DNA of 64,000 bases from Nelumbo lutea (lineage: Eukaryota > Streptophyta > Magnoliopsida > Proteales > Nelumbonaceae). The translations under genes and the position numbers were made by a program. Positions 34,643 to 44,700 of this stretch are shown here, one piece after another. The first letter of the stretch is position 1; each line of letters begins with the position of its first letter. The notes under the pieces were generated by a model, which was given only the letters and a program-made list of their open reading frames with translations, did not search any database and had not been told where the DNA came from. The stretch is taken from positions 51,077,759 through 51,141,758 of the forward strand of contig JAKGHH010000003.1 of NCBI GenBank assembly GCA_022828595.1. The letters are read 5' to 3'.

Positions 34643-36240
34643 TTGAGAATGAAATTTAAGGTTGAGGGGAAGAAGCATGTTGTTAGAGGAGCTACCACTA
34701 ATAAACTAAGAGCAGCTGATGGCAAAAGAATATCTAAATCACTGCTGCAAGGAGGACAATTAGCCTTGTTGCAACTCTGCAGTGTTGGAGAGGATCTTGA
34801 TGCTACTGCTTCTCTTTTCTCTGTTACTCTAGATAATGCAGTCATCCCTAAAGTAGTATTCTACAAGCTCTTGGACAAGTACTTTGCTGTATTTGAAGAA
34901 CATGTGGGCTTGCCTCCTTACGAAGAAGGCTTTGGTCACAAGATTCCAATTGAACTTGGGGCTCTCCCTGTCAATAAGAGGCCATACAGGTACTCTTCTT
35001 TAAAAACATTATTGAGAAGTTGGTGAATGAAATGTTGGAGAAAGGTATTATACAACCTAGTGTAAGTCCTCATGCTTCTCCTGTTGTTCTAGTGGGAAAG
35101 AAAAATGGTTCATGGTGCCTTTGTATAGATTACAGGGAATTAAACAATAGAACTGTGAATGATAAGTTCCTTATTCCTCTTTTGGATGATTTCTTAGATG
35201 AGCTATCTGGTGCTAGTGTGTTTACTAAACTGGATTTAAGATCTGATTACCACCAACTTCGAATGCATAAGGAGGATGTAGTCAAGACAACTTTTAAGAC
35301 ACATGAAGGGCACAATGAATTTTTGGTGATGCCCTTTAGTCTCACAAATGCTCCATCTTCATTTCAGAATTTGATGAATCATGTCTTTAAGCAACATCTT
35401 AGAAGATTTGTCTTAGTCTTTTTTGATGATATTATGATGTATAGTCCAGATTTGCATACTCATCTACATCATTTGGAAGTTGTTTTTGAGTTGCTGCAAC
35501 TGCATTCTTTGTATGTTAAGAGAAGCAAATGTTCATTTGCTGCTTCTAGAGTTGAGTACTTGGGGCACTTTATTTCTTCCCAAGGGGTTGCTACTGACCC
35601 TGCTAAAATTTCAACAGTCAAGAATTGGCCTCCACCTACTAACTTGAAACAACTGAGGAGATTCTTGGGATTGTCAGGATATTATAGGAGGTTTGTGCAG
35701 CATTATGGTCATATTGCTAAACCTCTCACTGATCTTCTCAAGAAAGATCAATTCTCATGGAATGAACAGGCTCAATTGGCATTTGATCAATTGAAGGAAG
35801 CTCTCTGCTCTGCCCTAGTTCTAACTCTTCCTGATTTTTCCAAGACTTTCGTCATTGAGACTAATGCTTCAGGTGTGGGTATTGATGTAGTTCTTATGTA
35901 GGATAATCATCATATTTCTTATATAAGTCGCAACCTCATCATATTTCTTATATAAGTCGCACCCTCAGTCCTTTGCATCAAGCAAAATCAGTATATGAAA
36001 GAGAGTTGCTAGCTGTCTTGTTTGCAGTCCAAAAGTGGAGTACATACTTACTGAATAGACATTTTATTATAAGGACAGATCAAAAGATCATCAAATATTT
36101 GTTGGAGCAGAAGATTTCTACTCTAGCACAGCAGGAGATAATGGCAAAACCGATGGGCTATGACTTTGAAATTCAGTACAAAAAGGGGCAGGAAAATAAG
36201 GCAGCAGATGCTCTTTCAAGGTTGCAATATTCAAAATTTC
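34643..36240 (+). pseudogene. Chromovirus reverse transcriptase and RNase H
   Basis: RT blocks in order are GKKNGSWCLCIDYRELN, FTKLDLRSDYHQLRM, MPFSLTNAPSSFQNLMN, the catalytic FFDDIMMYS (usually YIDDILVYS) and LGHFISSQGV. The frame is open from 35,020 to a TAG at 35,899-35,901. A 29-bp duplication follows. RNase H resumes at about 35,973 with YERELLAVLFAVQKW, IIRTDQKIIKYLLEQ and KAADALSRL. A frame break separates the 34,643-35,026 linker from RT. Confidence 0.92.
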
Positions 36241-36379
36241 TGTTATTGGCTTTGAGTGCACTCTCAACAATTGTAGCAAGCTTAGAATACTGACTCAACT
36301 TTACATAAACTGATCCTTGAGCTTCAACAAAATCCAACAGTTCATCCTCATTATACTTGGAGTAATGGTTAGTTGCGCA

Positions 36380-37677
36380 GAAAAGGGAAATTGGTTGTGG
36401 GTTCTTCTGCTGCTCTTAAGCAGTCTATTCTTAACTGGATGCATGATTCACTATTTGGAGGTCATTCTAGTCATGCAGCAACTTTGTAGAGGATTAAGTC
36501 ACTACTTTATTGGAGGGGAATGTCTAAGGATGTTCACCAATACATCCGGTCCTATAGTACATGTCAAACTTGCAAATATGATTCCTTAGCTTATCCTGGT
36601 CTACTGCAGCCCTTACCTATCCCTGATAAAGTTTGGTATGCAATATCAATGGACTTTATTGAAGGGTTGCCTACTTCTTTTGGGTAGGATGTTATTTTTG
36701 TTGTAGTTGATCTCTTAAGTAAAGTTGCCCACTTTATGGCTTTACGGCATCCATATACAGCCATGTAGGTGGCTCAACTTTATCTTAATGAGGTCTTTAA
36801 GCTCCATGGGTTGCCCGATACCATTGTCTCTAATAGGGATCCTGTGTTCCTCTCTGAATTTTGAACTGAGTTGTTTAAACTGCAAGGTGTTGAATTACTT
36901 CATTCATCTGCATATCATCATCAAACGGACGACCAAACGGAAGTTGTCAATCACTGTCTTGAAACATATCTTTGTTATATGTGTCACGATCAGCCTGCTT
37001 CATGGAATAATTGGCTTCCTCTTGCTGAGTGGTGGTATAATACCACTTTCTATACCTCTGCTGGTACAACTCCATATGAAATTTTATACGGGCAGCCCCC
37101 TCATCTTCATCTACCTTATTTGCTAAGGGGGTCTAAAAATGTAGAGGTTGATCGCAGTCTCCACCAGTGAGAGAACATGATGAAATCTCTTAAATTTTAT
37201 TTGTAGAGAGCTCAAAATAGGATGGTGCAGTTGGCAAACCAACACCGGAGTGAAAGGTGTTTCAATATTGGGGATATGGTATTCCTTAAGTTGCAACCAT
37301 ATTGTCAAAGCACCGTTGTTGACCGCTCGAATCATAAACTCAATCCCAAGTATTATAGCCCCTATAAAATCCTTGACAAGATAGGTGTTGTTGCCTATAA
37401 GCTCGAATTGCCTACTAGAGCTCAGATTCATAATGTGTTTCATGTATCCCTGCTAAAGAAGAGTTATTTGAATGTTGCTGCTTCTGATTTGATTCCTCTC
37501 ATGGTTCCTTCCAATGCCCCAAAAGTCCTTGAAGCTATTCTTGATCGTCAGATGGTCAAGCGAGGGACTGTGGCTGCTACAAAGGTCCTAGTCAAATGGC
37601 AGAATTCCCCTCCAGAAGCTGCCACTTGGGAGTTCTATTATGATCTTTGCAATAAGTATCCTGGGTTTAACCTTTGA
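36380..37677 (+). pseudogene. Chromovirus integrase with chromodomain
   Basis: The HHCC zinc-binding part (MHDSLFGGHSSHAAT, CQTCKYD), the catalytic residues ([28 protein letters not shown]) and the C-terminal GDMVFLKLQPY and HNVFHVSLLKK blocks are visible across several frames with stops. The last open frame (37,222-37,677) ends with a chromodomain (LEAILDRQMVKRG, KVLVKWQNSPPEAATWE). In this lineage the chromodomain directs insertion towards particular chromatin. Confidence 0.9.
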
Positions 37678-37691
37678 GGACAAAGGTTCTT

Positions 37692-37704
37692 GAGGGGGAG
37701 GATT
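37692..37704 (+). promoter_or_regulatory. Polypurine tract
   Basis: GAGGGGGAGGATT lies directly before the 3' LTR and would prime plus-strand synthesis. Confidence 0.85.
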
Positions 37705-37998
37705 TGATGTAGCATAGAAAGTTGCGAGAAATTCTGTTGGGATGCTAGACAGTTATGTTTGTTGTATTAGTTGGCATGAGCTGGCGATTAGTTGAGTTGG
37801 CAGCTGGATGAGCTATTATAAAGCCCTTGTACTGAGTTGAATCAATACAAAAAATATACACATACATTCTCTCATTCCCTTCTTCTTCTCTGCCTCCTTC
37901 ATTTCTTATCTTTATTTGTGTGGTTTTCTTGTGCTAACCATACCTGCAGGATAATTCAACAGTTCTCCTCGGAGTGCTTCACAACCTGAGTTGCATCA
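37705..37998 (+). repeat. 3' LTR of the chromovirus
   Basis: Starts TGATGTAGCATAG and ends GTTGCATCA. Compared with the 5' LTR it has about 19 extra bases near 37,785-37,805 and scattered substitutions. Confidence 0.95.
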
Positions 37999-38003
37999 CC
38001 CTT

Positions 38004-38108
38004 AGTGGTTAAAGGCATGCCTTGGCATTTCAAGACCTTCTGTAAAAAGCATAAAGTCCTCAGCTATTAAAAGCATGCCTCGGTACACACGTTTCTCGCC
38101 TCCGATAT

Positions 38109-38144
<36 letters not shown>

Positions 38145-38458
38145 GTCAGATATAACTAATATCCAATTCATTAATAGGAGATGAATAGGAATGTCAATTA
38201 ACTAGGTTTTGATTGGACGCTATTTGAATTAAAATCAATTTGAACATACATTGAATTAAAACCAAACCAATTTGTACATCTGTAATGGTCTCGTATAGGG
38301 CTGAACCAATATTTATCATATGGTCTCCCATTGACAGCCCTAATTGGCTAGCGAGTGCCATTTTTTCATTGGCAAAACTAACCTCAACCAATTAGTCTAC
38401 CCTATTTCATGTGAAAAAAAAAACCTTTTTTGTTCGTCTGCCCTATTTCATTGTCTAT
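38004..38458. repeat. Spacer with (TA)n and a MITE-like block
   Basis: A (TA)n microsatellite lies at about 38,116-38,142. A block from about 38,188 (GGAATGTCAATTA) to 38,342 (CCATTGACAGCCCTAAT) has the inverted GTCAAT ends of the family seen at 8,975-9,720. Confidence 0.45.
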
Positions 38459-38774
38459 CTCATGTTCGCTCGTTTCACAACCCACTTTGGTTTGGATGGA
38501 ACCATTATGAAATTTGTTTCAAAGACTGAAGTTAGATCGAGGGGCATCATTGTAATAATGTAATCTGGACGGGTCTTTGATGTATTAAAATCAGGTGTTT
38601 CGGATTCGGTCGGATTTCCAATTCTATTCGGACAAACGGATAAGTTGGTAACCAAACCCGTATCACACAAAGACGGAGCGGGAGCAGTCGAAAACCGAGG
38701 CGGGGAGTCCTTGCTCCTTGATAGTTGATACGAGGGAGAGCCGGAGAGGAGTGAGATTGATCTCTCAGACAAAA
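38459..38774 (+). promoter_or_regulatory. Upstream/5' UTR region of the TatB-like gene
   Basis: GC-richer sequence leads to the ATG at 38,775, as expected for promoter-proximal DNA and a leader. No clear TATA box was found. Limits are inferred. Confidence 0.35.
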
Positions 38775-41700
38775 ATGTTGGGAATTTCATATGGGGAGCT
38801 CTTCCTCTTACTTGGAGCCACCGCTGCTCTAATCGGTGATCTCTCTCTCTCTCTATCTCTCTCGTACACATAGATAGAGATAGGCATGCACCTTGTAATG
38901 CGTAATGCTTTGGGAAGGATGTTTAGAGCACCAGATTTACAATGAACTTTTGGATTCAGAATGCTATTTTGGATTTGAGTTTTTAATTTATTTTTCATTT
39001 CCGGAAATTCTTTTTTGTGTTTGTCTCTAACGTCTGTTCTTTCGGTTCATTTGCTTTTTTCCTCTTCGAGATGCTTTTGAATTTTCTTCTCTAAAATCTT
39101 TTTGGGTTCTTATTCTTCGAGTTTATTCACCATGGAAGGAGTTGGATTTGTGTGTTTCATTGGTTTTAGGTGCTAAGGATCTCCCAGTTATCGCCAGAAC
39201 AGCGGGGAGGTTAGCCGGCAGAGCAATTGGGTATGTTCAATTGGCTCGTGGACAGTTCGAAAATGTTTTGCAGCAATCTCAAGCTAGGCAGGTATTTTCT
39301 TCTCTGATCTTTTTCCATTTCTGGGTTGAATCCTCTTCCTTCCAAACAAGTGAAATTATTTGTTTGTATCTCTTATAATGCACAGTTAGATTGAACTCTT
39401 TAAACTAATTTGGATTGATATTAGAAGAAATAATGTAATCCAGTTTCTTATAATTAATGGTTCTTTATTTAATATTTACTTGACTTGTACTTTATGTCTC
39501 TCAATTTCATTACTCTGCTACTGTCCTGGTTTTGGCATTGCACTATCTATCTACTTCAGATAAGAAAGCTCTGAGCTCGTTTTGGAACCGATCATATTTC
39601 TCAGAACTAAGAAGATGTTGATTCTAAATTATGTTATCTTGACCTTTAGGTGCACAAAGAACTTCAAGATGCAATTGCACAGCTAGAAGCAATTCGTTAT
39701 GAAATTCGGAGCATATCCGTCATGAATCCTGGTCCAATGACTCGCAGGCTGATGGATAATCCAGAGACTTCACCTTCTAGTAATGGTATTATAAGAAGTT
39801 TTTTCCCTTGTCTTTTTCTTCTTAAATGTATTTTGTTGCATTGCTTCCTTTTATGAGATTTGAATTGGCTATATTTTCTTTGGTGCTAGGCATTAGTGTG
39901 CCTGAGAAGCTTGATGGAGAAGACAACTCAACGAACGCCATCCAAAAGGTTCTGCTTATCATACCGTTTTTTTTTTTTTAAATGAATGCTTATCAAACTT
40001 GTGATTATCATTGAAACTAGGCTTTTGCAAGTGTTTTTTCCCGAGTATCTTGATGTATTTATGTACATCCTTCACTAGGACTATACTTCAACAACTTCAG
40101 GTTCATCTGATTTGCACAGTCAAGCCACTACATATGCAAGATTGGCTGAATCTGCAGCTTTGAAGGCCAAGCTGAAGGCCGGTTCATTGAAAGACAATAG
40201 AAATCTTGAGGAGCTTAATGATAAAGCTGGTCTTTTCACTGTTCTTCCTGTTTCTGCAGAAAGCACAAGGTTACTGCCAGATCGCAGGGGTAATGGTCCA
40301 TCTAGTTTCATTCAATAGTCAAGCATATTAATTACTCCATGTTGCATTTCCCAAGGTGTGGAAAACTCAAATGGACATTGCAAAATCCCTCTTAAAGAAC
40401 ACAAATTTCCCCAACAGAAGACCATCGCCACTTCTGCTACCACTGATCCCTGTGACCCAAAATAAACTTCAACAACCCCCACCCAATACCCAACTAGTGG
40501 TGCATGGACATGGACACAAGAGTTGGAACTCATAAACTTTCAGTAATCTGACTTGGAAAGATAAAAAATGGATAAACAGACACGCCTAAAATTGGAAATT
40601 TCTCTTAAAAAATTGTCTTGTGAATTCTATCATCATATACTTATAGAAACTTTCATAAGTAAATTAAAGTTTATTTTTGTTACCTACAGATATTCTATAA
40701 GAAAAGGTGGAACCGGCTGTGTATATTAGAAGTTCATTCATGTTAACTAAATAAGAAGAAAGAAGAAAACTGATGTAACCGTTTCTGGTCACATACCAAT
40801 TTCTTGTGGCGTATCAAATTTTTTTTTTGGCTAAGTACCTCGTCATTTGACCCGCTCCGAGGTGGCCTGTGACTCAGAGGATGATGGAGCTCCCTGGTGG
40901 CGAACTGCCTGGTGATGAGCTACTTGGTGGCAAACTCCCTGGTGATGAGCTACCTGGTGACGAGCTTCCTTGTGGAGAGCTACCTAGTGACGAGCTCCCT
41001 GGTGGAGAGCTACCTGGTGACGAGCTCCCTAGTGGTGAGCTACTTGGTGACGAGCTCCCTAGTGGAGAGCTACCTGGTGACGAGCTCCTTGGTGGAGAGC
41101 TACTTGGTGACGAGCTCCCTGGTGGTGAGCTACTTGGTGGCGAGCTTCCTGGTGGAGAGCTACCTGGTGACGAGTTCCCTGGTGGAGAGCTACCTGATGA
41201 CGAGCTCCCTGGTGGTGAGCTACTTGGTGACGAGCTCCCTAGTGGTGAGCTACTTGGTGACGAGCTCCCTGGTGGAGAGCTACCTGGTGACGAGCTCCCT
41301 GGTGGAGAGTTACCTGGTTGCCCTCTGCATGAGCTGATCTCCTCTCCTTTGCAGGTGGCGGGAGCTGAGGGACCTGCGAGAACTGAATCAGAGGACCTGG
41401 GGGTATTTTTCGGACAGGGACTCTCCGATGCCTAAGTTAGCATTCTGATTGTAGGGAGCTTGGAGAGAAATGAGAGAGCTAGAGAGCAAGGATTACCTCC
41501 ATTTTTTCGTTCTCTCCCCCCCCCCACCCTTTGGGGGTTGGAGTCCTTATATAGCGGTGTCTTGTCAAATCAAGCGTGACTGCATCTGTCAAGTTAGGCA
41601 TAACCGCCTCTGTCTCTCTGCCGCAGTCGTCGCTATCAGAGCTGAGGTGGCAGGTGCAGGCAGCTGTTGCAGAGTACGGCTCTGCCAGGCAAGGCGCCGC

Positions 41701-44700
41701 CTGGCGAGAGACGTGGGCACAGGTCTCCAGATCTGTCAGGTACGGTTGTCAGGCAGGAGATCTTCCTGCGATACGCCAAACTGCTCTTCTGTACCGAGCT
41801 ACCCTACAAGTGGCAAGCTGCCCGGGGGAGCTATGCCGAGTTTATCGGTGGGCACGTCTTATGGGTTGCCAGGCTGATCCAAGTCGGCTAGGTCGGATCA
41901 TGTGCCGTGCTGATCTAGGTCGGCTAGGTCGGCCAGGTTGGATCATGTGCTGGGTTGATCCAGGTCGGCTAGGTCGGCCAGGTCGGATCATGTGCCAAGC
42001 TGATCCAGGTCGGCCAGGTCGTGCAGGCCGCGTGCAGGCCTCGCGCCAGGCAACGCGTAGGCTATGCCAGGCTAGTGCCCGGGTGGGATACCAACTTGGT
42101 AAGTTGTTGCCTGGGTGTCGCCTAGTTCTCACGAGGTGCCACGTGTCACAATTTCATTGGAGGGACAAATCTGCCCTCATCAAAAACCATTTGTATAAGT
42201 GCTCTCCCACCCATTAGAATCTATGATGTCAGTATTTGACTTGAGTCCAACATAGGCACTTCATCTGTTTAAGAGAGTTCATCTAACACTGTACCCAGCC
42301 ACTTCCAAAACTAACATAATCTCTGCTTGTGAGACCCTCTTCCCCTTTGACCCCTTCCTTTTCCCCTTTGTCTTGTTGGTAACCTTCAAAACCCCCTTTT
42401 CTTTTCTGCTCTTGTCTTATTTTCTTTGCTGAACCATTGATAACATCTAGTGGATCATATTCTACTCTTTTCTCAATATTCCCTAAAAGTTTCTTCCTTA
42501 CCTAAAGGTCCCAAACCAATACTGTTCAGAGCCATCAGACCAACTTCCCAAGGCTCCAGCCAAGCATCATTATGCCCCCTCTATAATTTGAAATCCATTT
42601 CTCTCCATTACTATAATATGCTTGGACAAGATGAAGTTGTTGTGGTGGGCAAGAAGCAATACTACAAAAGACAAAACCAGAAGACACTGCATTTGATGGT
42701 CAGGGTGGCTCATTGGGTTACAACTTTGACATATTTTAGGGATGTTTCATATGACATATAGCAAAGAACTGATAAGAGATGGCTGGCTGCCCGGCTTATC
42801 ATCTTCTAGAGCTAGATTAAGGATTTCTTGCCATCCACCTGATTTTCCTTGAATCAAATTGAACTTTGACAGTTGCAGCGTTGGTAATCCTGGAAATTCA
42901 GGTATCAGGGGTGTTTTCATACAGGCAGATGACTCCGTGAGGGCATCATATTCAGGGCCAATTGAGTTTAGAAACTCAACAAGGGCAGAATTATTAGCAG
43001 TATTGCATGGGTTGAAATTGGGAAGCCCCTCCATTACAGAAACTTAGTAGTGGAGGGAGACTCTAGAGTGGTGGTGGGATGGCTAATAGATAATACACAA
43101 GGAACATGGATGTTCAGAATACAGATACGTATTGAGGGAGATTAGCAAGTTGGCTATGTTTCAGTGGGTGCCTAGAAGTGCAAACAGCATGGCTGATGCT
43201 TTAGCTAGGAAAGGGATTGATAGATCTCAAATGTATTAGGAGAAGATCCCCAGGGAATCCTTTTGTATGAATTGATTTGGGTTTAGGTAGCTGCTGTAGC
43301 TACACTTCTTTGAGCTTGTACATATTGTTCATTTCTTTTTCCTAATAAAATTCTGATTGTTACTGATAAAAAACGAAAAAAAAAAACAAAAGATATTGCA
43401 TATGATGGAACTAATGTGATGCAAGAGCTGAAGAGTTGGAATTTTATGATATTTTATGTATTTCTGTATTTTTGGACAGTATGGGTATTTTCATCATTTT
43501 TTGCAATTTTCTGTGGATTCCAATGATAGGGTTTAATTTTTCTAGTTATAGTTTGTTTATATGTAAAATTTCAGAGCCATTGCATAAGTAGGACTAGAGT
43601 TATTGAGTCTTCTTTGAATTGAAATAGGATATAACAACTTAGTTTGAGTCTTACTAGGATTATTGAGTCTAACAGTTTGACTCTTAAGTCTATTATGAGT
43701 CTAACAGTTTGACTCCTAGGATTATTATGAGTTTAGAGTCTATAAATATGTATGGATGTTTTACACAAAGGCAAAGAAGTTTATTGAGTTTTCTTCAGCT
43801 TATGCTAGCTATGGTGAGTGACTCACATGCCCTAGAGTGATTCTAGGCACCCTGTGAGTGATTCCAGGTATTTTCTCTCTTATTCCTTCAAGAAACCATT
43901 ACATCCATTAACAACCATAAAATTCTGATTCAAGAAGACCATTCAACATTCTTTAACGACTAGAACTGAGCTGGTCCTACATCAGTTTGGTATCAAAGCT
44001 ATGTTCTCACAAAGTGACCGATTCTATAGGCCTAGGGTATCTTCTAGACAATCATACAAGTCTAGAATCAATGAGATTGAGTTTATGAACCATATGAAGG
44101 GTCTTTGGTTGACTTATTTGAGAAGATGGTAGAAGAAAACAGATTTAATAATGTTGGCTACAGGAGTAAGGTTTTCAAACATGTTAGAAGAGAAAGGGAA
44201 ATACCAGATTTCAAAGGAGATGATGATCTGCAAGCACTCTTTGATTGGGTTGCTGAACTAGAAGAATATTTTGATTGGCATGATATGTTTGACAAACAAA
44301 GGATTAGATTTGTGTGCATGAAGCTGACGGATCATGCTAATGTATGGTGGAGGACTCTTGAGTAACGACTAGAAAATAAAGGCAATGATCCAATTAGTAC
44401 ATGGGCAGAGATGAAGAGGTGTTTGCAAAAAAAGTATATCCCACTAAACTTCCATGATGATCTATATATGGAGCTGACTAATTTTGAGCAAAAGAAGAAG
44501 CAACAGGTCACAACAAAGAGCTTGAAGTTAAGGGGAAGAAGGTACACATTTGAAAAGAAAGTAGATGATTCCTTGCATTTTGATGCCTATCCCAGAGTTA
44601 AAGTTGAGGATGAAGCTAAAGAAGAAGAATTTCAAGCCATAGAAGTTGTCGGTATTAAAAATCAAGAAGGTGCAGGCCAAGCAAAAATAGAAATTGTTGG

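Larger units (their letters stand above)
32936..37998 (+). mobile_element. Ty3/gypsy chromovirus (Reina-like), complete but decayed
   Basis: Two LTRs bound an internal region with gag, protease, RT, RNase H, integrase and a C-terminal chromodomain, in gypsy order. Total length 5,063 bp and short LTRs (275 and 294 bp) with a chromodomain fit the Reina lineage. Flanks CCCTC (32,931-32,935) and CCCTT (37,999-38,003) are a one-mismatch 5-bp TSD. Stops in gag, the knuckle, the RT/RNase H junction and integrase, plus indels between the LTRs, show it is old and inactive. A 29-bp tandem duplication occurs at about 35,903-35,960. Confidence 0.92.
40771..42182 (-). mobile_element. Solo LTR of a gypsy-type element, GC-rich
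   Basis: On the plus strand it runs TGATGTAACCG ... CTGCCCTCATCA, with inverted TGATG/CATCA ends. It is flanked by a perfect 5-bp TSD AAAAC (40,766-40,770 and 42,183-42,187). Read on the minus strand it has a TATATAAGGACTCC promoter motif (about 41,550), a short C/T-rich leader, and CTTAGGCATCGGAGAGTCCC (about 41,415-41,435), a signature common in plant gypsy LTRs between promoter and U5. No internal region remains, so it is the product of LTR-LTR recombination. It contains two tandem-repeat arrays and is much richer in GC than its surroundings. Confidence 0.85.

Noticed and set aside
40112..40318. TatB-like protein ending at 40,318
   Set aside because: The reading through the donor at 40,290 adds only a short unrelated tail, while a phase-matched exon with a conserved-looking tail exists at 48,761. 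Kept as a possible retained-intron form.
40869..41435. 188-codon frame (ELPGG/ELPGD repeats) as a protein-coding gene
   Set aside because: The 15-bp minisatellite keeps several frames open by arithmetic. It lies in a solo LTR, opposite to the LTR's own orientation.
41576..42217. 213-codon frame and overlapping frames in the GC-rich block
   Set aside because: The frames arise from GC-rich LTR sequence and 45-bp repeats; all overlap each other and match no protein pattern.
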